Positions 39,351 through 50,700 of a DNA stretch of 64,000 nt are shown here, in pieces. The stretch spans positions 251,284 to 315,283 of the forward strand of contig CAJNDS010002563.1 in assembly GCA_905221605.1 (NCBI GenBank), written 5' to 3'. Numbering within the stretch: the stretch's first letter is position 1; every line of letters starts with the position of its first letter. Origin of the DNA: Symbiodinium natans. Lineage: Eukaryota > Sar > Dinophyceae > Suessiales > Symbiodiniaceae. The notes under the pieces were generated by a model. That model was not told the DNA's origin. It saw only the letters and a list, made by a program, of their open reading frames with translations, and made no database searches. The position numbers and the translations under genes were made by a program.

Positions 39351-39425
39351 GTGTTGGGCCGCTGGTGCCTTGATCGCGAGGACTGCTGGGCCGGCATGCC
39401 AGATGAGCCTCCGGAAGGACGGCGT
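39351..39425 (+). CDS. Exon-like island, family unknown
   Basis: The frame reads VLGRWCLDREDCWAGMPDEP, then PEGRR. It is Cys/Trp-containing, with CCCTAAA upstream and TTTAGGG downstream. Confidence 0.55.
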
Positions 39426-39588
39426 AGGGGGTTTAGGGGTTTGTAGGGCTTAGGGTTTAGGGTTTAGGGTTTAGGGTTTAGGGTTTAGGGTTTAGGGTTT
39501 AGGGTTTAGGGTTTAGGGTTTAGGGTTAGGGTTTAGGGTCTAGGGTTTTGGGTTTAGGGTTTAGAGGTTCGGGTTTAGTGTTTAGGGT

Positions 39589-39623
39589 TCGGGGATGTTC
39601 CCCCTTAGACGGGGGACATCCAA
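39589..39623. mobile_element. Collapsed TTGGGATGTTCCCCC MITE palindrome
   Basis: GGGGATGTTCCCCCTTAGAC then GGGGGACATCC leaves only the two ends of the element joined. It looks like an internal deletion of a longer copy. Confidence 0.6.
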
Positions 39624-40303
39624 AGTCTTGGGCTTTAGAGGCTTGTAGGGTTTCAGGATTTTGGATTTGAAGGGTTTTGGGTGCGTAGGGGCTTAGGGCT
39701 TCAGGATTTAGGGGTTTGAGGGTTTTGAGGGGTCTAGGGCTAGGGACGTTAGGGGCTTTGGCTGTCAGGCTTCAAGGGTTGAAGGGCTTTGAGGGGTTTG
39801 GGCGCTTTTGGGTTTAGGGTTTAGGGTTCAGGGTTTGGGGTTTAGGGTTTAGCGGCTTAGCGGTTTTTTGTGGTTTTGGTGTTGAAGCGACTTGGGGTTT
39901 AGCTGGGTAGTGCAGGATTCCGTGGCTTTTTGATTCGTGAGCTTTAGCCGAAAACGGCCCTTCCTCGCATCCCTAGACCCCAAACCCTAAACCCTAAAAC
40001 CCCTAAAACCTAAACCCTAAAGCCTAAACCCTAATCCCTAGCCTTCCTAGAAAAGAGCACTGCGTGCCAGGGATGGCCTCGGAGGCCTTGGGGGGGGGGG
40101 GGGGGACTTGGCTTGTGGTTTAAGGCTTCTAGAGTTTAGGGTTTAGGGTTCAGGGTCTAGGGTTTAGGGTTTAGGGTTCAGGGTTCAGGGTTTAGGGTTT
40201 GGGGTTTAGGGGTCTTCTCATGCAGTGTAGGATCTAGAGACCACTCGAAAGAATGCACCATCCAGTGGTCCTCAATTCTCAGGCACATGCACAACCCCCA
40301 AAC

Positions 40304-40640
40304 CCTAAACCCCTCACCCCTCAACCCCTCAACCCCTCAACCCCTCAACCCCTCAACCCCTCAACCCCTAAACCCCTAAACCCCTAAACCCCTAAACCCT
40401 AAACCCCTACACCCCTGAACCCCTAAACTGAACCCCTCAACCCCCTAAACCCCTAAACTAAACCCCTAGACCCCTAAACCCCTAAACCCCTAAACCCCTA
40501 AAACCCCTAAACCCCTAAACCCCCAAACCCCAAACCCCAAACCCCTAAACCCCTAAAACCCCTAAAACCCCTAAATCCCAAACCCCAAACCCCAAACTAA
40601 CCCCTAAACCCCAAACCCCAAACCCCAAACCCAAGCTAAC
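40304..40640. repeat. (CCCCTCAA), (CCCCTAAA) and (CCCCAAA) variant arrays
   Basis: About 330 bp in which blocks of one variant give way to another: six CCCCTCAA, then many CCCCTAAA, then CCCCAAA. It is a mosaic of locally homogenised telomere variants. Confidence 0.95.
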
Positions 40641-40654
40641 CCGCACCAGTAGGC

Positions 40655-40735
40655 AAGGCAACCTCCGGGATGCCCAAGAAGCCCAAACTCCCAGAAGGAA
40701 ACCCCTCTTCCCTGAAGGATGCCTTGTGAAAAGCC
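40655..40735 (+). CDS. Possible exon
   Basis: The frame includes QGNLRDAQEAQTPRRKPLFP. It is flanked by CCCCAAA variants (5') and TTTAGGG (3'). Confidence 0.4.
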
Positions 40736-40821
40736 TATTTAGGGTTTAGGGTTTAGGGTTTAGGGTGTATGGTTTAGGGTTTAGGGTGTAGGGTTTAGGG
40801 TTTAGGGTTTAGAGGTTGGCC

Positions 40822-40965
40822 CCAAAACCAAAGCCCTTAAAGGAGGCCCCTAAAGAGGAGCCCTTAAAGGAGGCCCTTCAAGGAGTCCCCAAAATAAGGC
40901 CCACAAAGGAGGCCCCTAAGTAGGAGCCCTTGAAGGACGTCCCTTAAAGACCCAGAAAAAAACCC
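40822..40965. repeat. Minisatellite of about 16-bp AAAGGAGGCCC units
   Basis: Seven or eight imperfect units alternating CTTAAAGGAGGCCC and CTAAAGAGGAGCCC. It is unrelated to the telomere heptamer. Confidence 0.75.
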
Positions 40966-41034
40966 TGAAGGAAACCAGAAGCCCCCGAAGAGGCAGCTTC
41001 AACAGCCCTCTCACCCGCGTTTCAAAAGGAGGCG

Positions 41035-41060
41035 CCCCCCCCCCCCCCCCCCCCCCCCAT
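41035..41060. repeat. Poly(C) tract
   Basis: About 25 C. Confidence 0.9.
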
Positions 41061-41242
41061 TTTTGCTCTTCTCCAGTCCCCAAACCCTCAGCCCAAACCT
41101 AAACCCTACACCCTAAACCCTAAACCCTGAACCCTAAACCCTAAACCCTAAACCCTGAACCCTACACCCTAAACCCTATCAACCCTAAACTCCATAGCTA
41201 CTCCAAAAAAACTGTTTTCCGGCTTGGTTTCTTCGTACGCAG

Positions 41243-41287
41243 GTCAGCCCCGAGGCTGTCGAGGAGGCAGCTGAAACTGTTGCTTAG
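41243..41287 (+). CDS. Short terminal exon-like island
   Basis: After TTTCTTCGTACGCAG the frame reads VSPEAVEEAAETVA and then TAG. The acceptor is good and the peptide is acidic. Confidence 0.5.
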   Translation, partial: VSPEAVEEAAETVA

Positions 41288-41531
41288 CTGCCATCTTAGA
41301 AGGAGGGTTCAGTGCTTTGGGTTGTTGGAGGTTTGGCTACCCTAAACCCTAAGCCCTCAACCATAAACCCTAAACCCTAAACCCTAACCCTAAACCCTAA
41401 AGCCTTTCGGGGTTTAGGGTCCAGAGGGTTTAGGGTTTCGGGGGTAGGGAGTTTAGGGGGAGCCCTGGGTCAATGTCCTCGGGAACCCTGTGAGATCCAC
41501 TTGCCTCCTTGTCAAATGTGGCTTAGGCTTT

Positions 41532-41637
41532 AACTTAGTAGTAGAGTAGGTAACCCTCAAGCTTTTCGGGATAGTACAATTCCTATAGGGTCCCAAAGAG
41601 TATCCTTGAGTTCGCCAGGATACTGGACAACTAAGTT
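41532..41637. mobile_element. 'AACTTAGTTGTCCAGTA' foldback family, copy 1
   Basis: AACTTAGTAGTAGAGTAGGT at the left and TACTGGACAACTAAGTT at the right are imperfect inverses. The middle CGGGATAGTACAATTCCTAT recurs at 57441 and, diverged, at 59172. Confidence 0.8.
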
Positions 41638-41816
41638 AGGGAGCTGCTGTTTAGGGCTTCGAGGTTCTATTCCAGGGTTTAAGTTGTAGGGTAATCGTCA
41701 GAGGGTTATATTTCAAGGTTTAGTCGCCCCGCACTCCCCCCAAGCAAAAGACAACAGAATCTAGCAATGAAAAATCTATAGCCCTTGTAGACCTCAGCGC
41801 TTTTGGCTGCAAAGGT

Positions 41817-41930
41817 AGAGATGTACGCGGGTGGCGAGGACGATCATCCCGGCCGCGGCCCGCACGGGGGCAATTGGAAGACGGCTTGCCCTTGCTCGCC
41901 TCCTGCCCTTCGCCTGAACATCTCCAGGGA
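41817..41930 (+). CDS. Exon-like island, G/H/P-rich
   Basis: The frame includes EMYAGGEDDHPGRGPHGGNW, then KTACPCSPPALRLN. CCCTAAA follows at 41934. Confidence 0.5.
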
Positions 41931-42198
41931 GCCCTAAACCCTAAACCCTAAACCCTAAACCCTAAACCCTAAACCCTAAACCCCTGTGGTGTTTGGGGTT
42001 TAGGACTTCGGAGGGGTCATGGTCTGGGCATGCTTGGGGCCTGGGGGTTTAGAGCTCCGGGGGTGTTGTTCCTTGTTGCCACTTGGGTTTCATCTTCGGG
42101 TTTAGGGTTTAGGGTTTAGGGTTTAGGGTTTAGGGTTTAGGGTTCTTGCATGTTACATGATCCGACATCCGGTCCCCTCCCAAAGAGCGAACCTTCAG

Positions 42199-42240
42199 AT
42201 GCCCGAGCACATCCACCCCTCGCACTTTGCCGTTCATGGG
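42199..42240 (+). CDS. Possible short exon
   Basis: After CGAACCTTCAG the frame reads MPEHIHPSHFAVHG and runs straight into a TTTAGGG array. It could be a first coding exon if the Met is the start. Confidence 0.35.
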
Positions 42241-42339
42241 TTTAGGGTTTAGGGTTTAGGGTTTAGGGCTTATAGCCCCAATTGTAACTGCACTTAATAA
42301 GCCCCTCTAAGTCCCCCAAAAGTCCCCGAAGTCCCCCCG

Positions 42340-42417
42340 GGCATCCTCGTGGCAGAGAAGGGGGCAGTTGGGCAGCTTGGGTTCACCATCATGCAGCTGA
42401 ACAACAGGGGCCATTTG
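42340..42417 (+). CDS. Exon-like island, family unknown
   Basis: The frame reads GILVAEKGAVGQLGFTIMQL, then NNRGHLG. It has the look of a folded-domain beta segment. TTTAGGG arrays follow. Confidence 0.55.
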
Positions 42418-42578
42418 GGGGTTTAGGGTTTAGGGTTTAGGGTTTAGGGTTAGGGCAGATAACCATAGCAGAAGCACATGAAATGAGAGGTGCGGAGCTT
42501 GAAAGCCCAAGACCCTGACGCCCTGGGGTCAGGGTCGAGACTCCATACCTCCCCAAAAAGCCGCGCGCCCTTAACCTT

Positions 42579-42702
42579 ACTTGGTGGTTCATTGGTACTT
42601 AGAACCCCCGATGAAGCGTCTACTGCTAACCTACTTGACTGACTGTGGGGGCTCATATGTACATGTATTATTGTGATTGTAAGTGCCCATGAACCTCCAA
42701 GT
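42579..42702. mobile_element. 'CTTGGAGGTTCATGGGTACTTA' foldback element without telomeric insert
   Basis: ACTTGGTGGTTCATTGGTAC at the left and GTGCCCATGAACCTCCAAGT at the right. It is about 124 bp with no array. Confidence 0.85.
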
Positions 42703-42789
42703 ACTCCCTGATCCCCAGAAATCCTTTCACAAGTAGGCCTAGACCCTTAACGAGCCTGGTTCGAGTGCAAAAAAAAAGCAGCGAAACTT

Positions 42790-42880
42790 CAGGGTTTAGG
42801 GTTTAGGGTTTAGGGTTTAGGGTTTAAGGTTTAGGGTTTAGGGTTTAGGGTTTAGGGTTTAGGGTTTAGGGTTTAGGGTC
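42790..42880. repeat. (TTTAGGG)n array
   Basis: Twelve or thirteen heptamers. Confidence 0.95.
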
Positions 42881-42883
42881 TGG

Positions 42884-42941
42884 CCTCTTGAGGTGCCGGC
42901 ACGTCTGGACCTCGCGGAGTGGTTTGAAGACAGCCCGAGGG
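42884..42941 (+). CDS. Short exon-like island
   Basis: The frame reads PLEVPARLDLAEWFEDSPR. A TTTAGGG array lies upstream and more downstream. Confidence 0.45.
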
Positions 42942-43756
42942 GGGGGAGGGGGGTAGGGAGGGGTGTTGGGGTTTCGGGCCGTTTCGGACTCAGGGTTTAG
43001 GGTTTAGGGTTTAGGGTTTGGGATTTGGGGTTTAGGGTTTAGGGTTTAGGGCCGAGGGTTGAGGGTATCAGCATTGAAGATTCGCTTTTGCTCTTGGATC
43101 CTTGTTTCATGGGTTCTCATACTCCCTCAATAGCCTTAATTATGCGGGGAACCAGGGGGAGTAGTATAGAGTAGGGTAGTAGGGGAACCCATGATTGTTC
43201 ATATGAAGCTCCCCGAGTCCTCGCAACTGTGAACCTTAAACTAACCCTAAAGTAAACGTTCAACTTGTGGGGGCAGTGTACAGTACTCCCAGTGTCCAAA
43301 AACCCTATGCGGATAAAGCGATAAAGAGACCCCAAACTCCAAACTCCTAAACCTTAAGCCCTAAACCTTAAACCCTAAACCCTAAACCCTAAACCCTAAA
43401 CCCTAAACCCTAAACCCTGAACCCTGAACCCTGAACCCTAAAACCCAAACTCGAAATCCTACCGTCAAGGGCTGACTCAAGCTCGAAGCTGCCAAGCAGC
43501 CTCTATACCAAAGGTCGGAGCACCCGAACCTTAAACCCTAAACCCTAAACCTTAAACCCTAAACCCTAAACCCTAAACCCTAAACCTTAAACCCTAAACC
43601 TTGAACCCTAAGCCCTAAAACCCAAACTCGAAATCCTACCTCCAAGCTGTCACAGTCCGGAGTGTTTGCTGTCTAGTGTACAGCTGTACGGTTTTGAGGG
43701 CTCCATGTTCGGGTTTAGGGTTTAGGGTTTAGGGTTTAGGGTTTAGGGTTTGTCAA

Positions 43757-43852
43757 GGGGCTAGAGGAGGGACCCGTTTAAGGGACTATATGAGGTATGT
43801 GTAGGGGTTATATAGGGGAATCAGATTCAGGTACCCCTGAAGTTTAGGGTCA
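43757..43852. repeat. Foldback-type repeat with GGGAATCAGATTCAGG
   Basis: GTGTAGGGGTTATATAGGGG then AATCAGATTCAGG matches 49591-49672 (TTGTATAGGGGAATAAGATT). The ends are GGGACCC-like. Confidence 0.6.
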
Positions 43853-43922
43853 ACATAGGCACCGTAAGCACTTAATTTCCACTCTCAAAGCCCAAGCCCA
43901 CCCAGCATCAAACGCCCGAAGT

Positions 43923-43997
43923 GGCTGCGAGGAGCACATCAGCCACGCCGAGGAGGAGGCGAGGGCCGTCGTGTGCCCCGGCGGCCTCTGCCCAGGC
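43923..43997 (+). CDS. Exon-like island, family unknown
   Basis: The frame reads GCEEHISHAEEEARAVVCPG, then GLCPG. It may be an N-terminal exon of the downstream glycosyltransferase or of a separate gene. Confidence 0.5.
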
Positions 43998-44013
43998 CCT
44001 AAACCCTAAACCC

Positions 44014-44112
44014 TTGGTAGCCTTGTGGTACCCTTTACCCCTTTTTTGGGGTTCTGGGCTCCCTTATGAAGGAACCAACCCCCTTATTGTAAGATGGTTG
44101 CTGGGCTCTCAG
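44014..44112. mobile_element. 'GGTAGCCCAGTGGTACC' foldback family, copy 2
   Basis: TTGGTAGCCTTGTGGTACCC at the left, GGTTCTGGGCTCCCTTATGA inside and AAGATGGTTGCTGGGCT at the right. Confidence 0.8.
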
Positions 44113-44395
44113 CAACCCTATTCTCAGAGGTTTGCCGGTTTTGAGGTGGTGCTGTCGCTGGTTCTGCTTGCTGGCTATCATGGCTTCTCCAAGCCCTAAG
44201 CCTCTACACCCTAAACCCTAAACCCTAAACCCTAAACCCTAACCCCCCCCCCCCCTCTACACCATGAAGAGGTCTGCGCGACACTTTGGGCTCGCAGGTT
44301 CAGGGCTTCAAACCGAGTTTGGGGGTTAGGGTTAGGGTTCTCATGAACCCCTGAACCCTAAACCCTATAAACCCTAAACCTCACAACGCACCGGA

Positions 44396-44505
44396 GCGGT
44401 CCCCAGGCTCGGCCGCGTGGGCCGCCTCCCCTATCGCAGGGAGGTGCTCCTCCGAACTGGGAGCAAAGTCAGGCGCGTTTTTGGCCTCTCTTTGCGCTTC
44501 GGGTC
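44396..44505 (+). CDS. Exon-like island, R-rich
   Basis: The frame includes VPRLGRVGRLPYRREVLLRT, then GSKVRRVFGLSLRFG. It may be an N-terminal exon of the downstream glycosyltransferase. Confidence 0.45.
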
Positions 44506-44708
44506 TAGAGGGCTAAACCCTAAACCCTCTACCCTAAGGCTCCTGATTCCCAAGCCCGAGGCCTCCTGGTTGATGGTTCCGCTTCGAACAACCTCCGGGG
44601 CTCCTGCTTAGGTGTGGAGGTGAAGGTTTGAGGCTTGAGGGCTTCCGGAAGGTTTAGCGCCCTCACAACCCTAAGCCCCGAAACCCCCCACTCCTGCGCC
44701 CCCGCCAG

Positions 44709-44774
44709 GGAAGGGCCCGGCATGTGCCTCGTCACGCAGTGCTCACTGGACCGGCTAGACCGACTCTCGGCGAA
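44709..44774 (+). CDS. GT49 exon: first beta strand of catalytic domain
   Basis: After CGCCAG the frame reads EGPGMCLVTQCSLDRLDRLS. The (L)VTQ(C/L)SxDRL pattern opens the GT49 domain. A CCCTAAA array follows directly, which is against the usual orientation here. Confidence 0.85.
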
Positions 44775-47700
44775 CCCTAAACCCCAAACCCTAAACCCTA
44801 AACCCTAAACCCTAAACCCTAAACGGTAGCCCGGTGGTTCCCTTTACTCTTTTGCTTTTGGGGTTCTGGGCTCCCTCATAAAGCAACCAACCCTAAAAAA
44901 GGGTACCCTTATTGCAAGATGGTTGCTGGGCTACCACGGTTGGGGCTAAGTGACGGTTGAGGGTTGGGGCTACATCTTCGGATGTCCAAGACAATTGTGG
45001 GTTGCTTGGGGTTGAGGGGGCGCTTTTTGAAAATTTGCTTACTTTACACTCCAAAGCGTTGCTTTGAGGCTTGTTCCGAGGGCAACATGTCGGCTCTCAG
45101 CCCGAATGTTCGCAAGGGCCATACTAGGAGTATACTAGGGGGAACCTTTAGGGGTACAACCTTAAGGGTACGAGTCTGAATCCCTTGATGTGCTGAGGGG
45201 GGTGGAAGGGACCCTTATAATCTTATTCCCCTATGTAGCCCCTAAACCCTTAAAATAACCCCTTAATCTTATTCCCCAATATAACCCTTAACCCTATATG
45301 AGAGTATTGGTGTTACCCAGGACGCCCGCCCTCAAAGCCCCATGCACCCCAAAGCCCACCGGGTAAAGGCCTGAAACCCTACCAGAACCTTAAGGATTTA
45401 GGGACTAGGTTAGTGCCATGTTGGAAGGGAAGTTTCATGGTCCCTTAATGGGGTGCCTGACCTCCTTTATAGGGTTCTGAAGTATGGGCCCTTGGGTTTT
45501 ACAGGGTATTTAAGGGGTATATAAACGGTCCCCCTTTTACTGCCCATACTAAGCGAGCAGGTAGCCCCAAACCCGAAGCCCCAAAGGTCTCCGCGAGCAG
45601 CTGACCAGCTGGGCCGGGGAGGCCGGGGATGCGAATCTGAGGGTATTGTTTAATGGGGGCGTTTAGGGGGGGTGAGGGGTAGTAGGTAGGGGGTAGGGGG
45701 GAGGGGTAGGGCTTTTCGGGTTGGCTTTTCGGGTTTCGGGTTCTGGGCCCTAAAAAGGCTTTGTGGGCCTTAGGGGGTTTGAGCTTTCTATGTATCGTAC
45801 TTTCGGTTTTGGAGCTTCCCTATAGGCTATAAAACACCATAAACTCTGCAAACCCTACAAACCTGTAAACCCCGTATGCTCTAACCCGATAATCCCTAAA
45901 CCCTATACACCCTCGGCCCAATAAAGCCTACATCCTATAAACCATAAACCCTAGAATTCTACTCTAGTTGGGGGTAGACAAGGGGTGCCCCTATTTGAGA
46001 AATACCTAAATAAACCCTATAAACCCCAGCATCCCTAAGCCCCTTGACCAGCCCGCGATCCACCTTACATAGTCCCTAAGATCCACCTTACATAGTCCCT
46101 AAATAATCCTTATAGGGTCCCTTACAAGGGTCCCTCCTTGAGCCCCTGGGAGAACCCTAACCCTAAACCTTGAACCCTACATATCATAAACCCTAAAATA
46201 CTAAACCCCATAGACCCCTAGAGTCCCCTGAGCCCCACCATCCCACAATCCACCTTAGAGTGTCCGTATGTACTTTAGTAACCCTAAACCCCAAACCCTA
46301 AACCCTAAACCCTAAACCCTAAACCCTAAACCCAAGACCCCTTATAAGGGTCCCTCCTTTAGTCCCTTGAGCCCCACCATCCCTTAATCCAGGTCTCTGC
46401 GGCCGTCTTCATCGATGCGCCGCCGAGCTCGGACGCCTCCGTCGCTGCGCGCCGAGGCGACCGGAACCCTAAACCCTAAACCCTGAACCCTAAACCCTAA
46501 ACCCTGAACCCTGAACCCTAAACCCTAAACCCTAAACCCTGACCGGGGAAGTGCAGGCATACGGGAGATGTGCTTTGAAGCCGCGACCAAGCTCCCTGTG
46601 GGCACGCCGGCTTGGACGATCGTGCTGCTCTACCGCCTGGAGGACGCCTTTCGGGGTGGTTCGGGTTTAGGGCTGAGTGTTTAGGGTTTAGGGTTTAGGG
46701 TTTAGGGTTTAGGATTTAGCGTGCTTAGGGTTTAGGGTTTTAGGCTTTCGGGTAGAGCGCCCCAATGCCTCCTCTGGTGTCGGGACCACTGAGCTGACTA
46801 TTGCCACACCCAGGCTATAGAAGAGATGCTATGGAGGTTTCTAGGTCTTAGGGCTTACGGTTTGGGGTTTCCTAAACACCAAACCGTCACCCTCATAAAC
46901 CCCAATAAACCGCCATCAGCCTCCAACCCCCGCACTCTCTTAAAGCTTGACACCCTACGCGTGGCTAGATATCCGACGCCGATTTCGAGAGTGAATCAGG
47001 GATGCCCAAACTCTGCACGCCCCAAGCAACGCACCCTCAATCGTACGTATAAGCCCGTCACCCTTAACCCTGCGCGCCTAAAGCTAAGCCCAACATCCTA
47101 CAAGCCGTAGTCCCTTTCCAAGAGGATGAGCACGTGAAGTGTGATGCCTATGACCGCCTCTATCCCGTGAATGCGCTCCGGAACGCCGCGCTGGAGCAGC
47201 TGGGTTTAGATTCCTAGGGTTTCGCAACAGCCGGAACCCCTTCCAGGAGGCCTTTCGATTCATCATGTCTGTACTGACTTTGCCCGTTGTCGTTAGCGTG
47301 CTCGGGCATCAGTCTCAAAACTCTACGTTGTAGTCGCACAATCAGGAAAGCTTTCAGGTCATACTCGTGCGCTTCGCATTGCCGCGTTGATTCTCGGAGC
47401 GTTCACTCCCAAATCGGGCTAAGGCCCTAAACCCGAAACCCTAAACTCTACACCCCAAATCCTACACCCTATAAGGACTTTAGGAGGCACGGGGAGGGCT
47501 ACTTAGGCATGCGCGATCCGACCTCGTGTTCCTTCTCGACGTGGACTTCGTACCAAGCCGGAGGCATCTTTGGGGAATGTAATGGCATATACTTGGAGGA
47601 CTTATACGGTTTAGGGAGGGTGTAGGGTAGGTGACAAGTAGACTTGAGAAATTGGGGGGCTGGAAGTACCCATGAACCTCCCAGTAGGGCCTGGGTGAAG

Positions 47701-50700
47701 CAGGGTTTACACATCTGTTGTTGGTGAGTGCGACTGGTTGAATTCACTTTGTGTTTATCTCTCGCTTCTGCTAAGACGCAGTCACAGCTTTCGTTGTCAG
47801 ATGCCCGAGGGTGCATGACAGACTAGCAGCAAAAAAGGTCAGTGTATATTAGGTCTCCTTAACAAGGGCAATATTATGGGGATCATTGTATTTGTGTGTT
47901 TGGGGGCTTCGTAAGCAGACAAGGAGGTTTAAGGGCTTCTCGGATGAATTGGTTTTTGTACTTGTTTGTCTGTGCCGCAGACAGAAGCCCTCGGAGACCA
48001 TAAACTTTAAACCCGTAGATTAAAGACCCCTTTTCTGGAACTGTCACGCCCACCACGCCGCGAACCGTTCCAGCATTTCCGTTGGTTGGCAGGGAAGGAA
48101 AAGTGCGACATGCAACGATCGCAAGCAGAATGGTACCGATATAGGGACATAGGGACTTGCTGTATGTCGAATTCCTCGGAGAAGTTCGAGGAAACGAGTG
48201 GATGATCTTCATCGCCCAGCAGCCGCGGGTACCAGACCTCGACCGGACTGGTCCACTTTGGAAGACCTCCCAATCTCCTGCACGCACCTCTTTGAAACCC
48301 TTTCGCCTGTCTTCACTGCTCTGAGCCCTACCGCCAACACCAAATTTGACCCACTGCACCCTACCTGAACGACCAAATGAACCCTAATTGGTTTATGGCT
48401 CATATGCCTTAATGGCGAGTATAGTGGTGTAGGGTATCTAACCTGTAAACCCAAAACCCCAATAGGGTTTATGATCCCCATTAAGGTATATGAATATAGT
48501 AGTGTAGGGTATATGGCCCCAATACTAGGGTTCAGTCTAAGCCCTGTTGAGCTTGCAAGCGAGGCTCCACGATCTTCTGCTCGGCAAGGATGCAGGGCGA
48601 CAGCTCCTCAACGTGCCGAGCTCGGGGCGGATGTGGTCAACAAACAACAGGTGAGGCCGAAAAAACCCGAAGTCCAAAGCCCGTGAACTTAAACTCCAAA
48701 CCTAAAACGCCCTAATCCTCCCCAACCAAGGGGCGAAACCAGTGACCAGAGAGGAGTGCCGAGTAGCCTGTGTGTGAGAGATAGAGAGGGAAGGAGAAAG
48801 ATTTATTGGAGTCGCCCCTGATCTCCTAAAGTGGCCTAGGGTTGTCTTTACATTGACAATCGAGCTGTTGCTTCCCTGAAAATGAAGAGATTGCAGAGAG
48901 AGGGCTGGAGGGACGCCTTCTGGCGCAAGCAAGAATACCGTGCATGAACCCCAACCTCCCTAAGCCCTATACCTCATCACCCACAAGGCCCCCCGTCGCC
49001 CCTCAAACCATCCAGACCCCGAAGCCCTCGCAGCCCGACCCCAGACCCTATAAGGACTCCCATTTTAGGTTTTTGGACCTAAAGGCCCTCTTGAATAAGG
49101 TTTTTGGGCTGTTTTGTGCCTTGCGGTCGACCTTTTCAGGTGTTAGTGTTTGCTTCAAGTCACGGTTTAGGGCTCAGGGCTTCAGGGTTTTAGAGTTGCA
49201 GTTTTAGGGGTTTCGGGTTAGGCCCCTAGCCTCATCCTAAACACTCACTGAGTCACGAAAGCCCCCCCCCCCCCCCACCCCGTACGCCCTTCAACCTGTA
49301 AAAACCTAAACCCTAAACCCATCGAGCTTGCGTCGCTGAAGGCCCTCAGTCATGGAAGCCGCAAGAACCGAGGAGAGGGTTCAGGGTTTAGGGGTTTGGG
49401 GTTTAGGGTTTACGGTTTAGGGTTTAAGGCTTCAGGGTTTAGGGTATTTAGGGTTTGGGGTTTCCAAACCATAAGCCGGAGATCCCTAAATCCCCGATAT
49501 CCAGCGGAAGGTGTTCTGGATGAAGCCCTAGATTCCCTGAGCGACTTGCTGGAAGACATGCATGATGCCAATGGCTCTTCGTGGTACGAGGATAAGGTAT
49601 ATATGAGGGTTGTATAGGGGAATAAGATTAAGGGTCCTTTCTAGGGGTCCCGGCTTATACCGCTTACATGTAGATCCCCCCAACAAAAACACCGCGCGCT
49701 TGCAACGTCACAATAAGCGTGCGAGAGAGTTTGAGCCAGGGCATCAGAAGGCAACAAAAGCCGAAGCCAAGTGGCCTTAGGGACCAAATGAACCCTAAAA
49801 GGGTTTATGGTTTATGGTCCATGTACCCTAATCGGGGTTATACTTTTGATGCTGCACTAGGAAGGGGCCTAGTCTCAGGGTTTAGGATTTTGGGTGTAGG
49901 GTTTAGGGTTTAGGATTTAGGGTTTAGGAAAGCTTCGAGCTCTCGCCAGGACCTGGGGCTCTGGTCATTCCTGCCTTCGAGGCCTTCGCAGTTTTTGGGC
50001 TGCTAGCAGGTCCAGCGTCCCGAACATACTAAGCCCTTGGGCCCGACCTTTGCGGTTAAGGTTTAGGATCTAGGGTTTAGGGTGTAGGGTTTACGGTTTA
50101 GCGTACCCCCCCTCAATGAATAAGGGCCTCAAAGCTACCTTAATCATGGGGGGTATTTAGGGCATCTTAAAGGGTACTTTCAGGGTACAGGTAAACCCGA
50201 GACCCCAAAACCCAGTTGTCGGTTGAGGGCTTAGGGTTTCTTCAGTGTTGGGGATTCGTGGTCCTTTAGGAGCTTGTGGTTTATGCGTTTAAGGTTGGGA
50301 AGCCTTGTGTTTATGAGGCACATTTTGAAGCGCGGAACGGTGCACTAATTCTCTAGGATTGCAAGAAGCACTAAGGTCAATCCCCGGAGATGGGGTGATT
50401 GGGCTTATTCATCTGAGCCACTCCTTAGCAAGCACTAACGCAGCACTACGCGGGTGCCCCGGGCTTCTGGCTGCTCATTGGTTCACAGCGTATCGGTGTG
50501 GGGGTCAAAGTATTTGCGTTAAGGTTCGGGTCAAGACGCGCCGAATCCAGCGACGTGTGTCGCAGGCGAACCTGGCAATACAACCCTAAACCTTCTGCAC
50601 GAGAGTGCGTAGGGATTGTAGTGTCCCTACTACCCCGTGAACCCGTGAACTATTCAGTTCACCCCAAGCCCCAAACCCCAAACCCAAAAGCCTTGACACG

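Noticed and set aside
47883-48359. 158-codon - strand frame
   Set aside because: It is antisense within a glycosyltransferase intron, has no recognisable domain and overlaps a second open frame. It is kept only as an unclear region.
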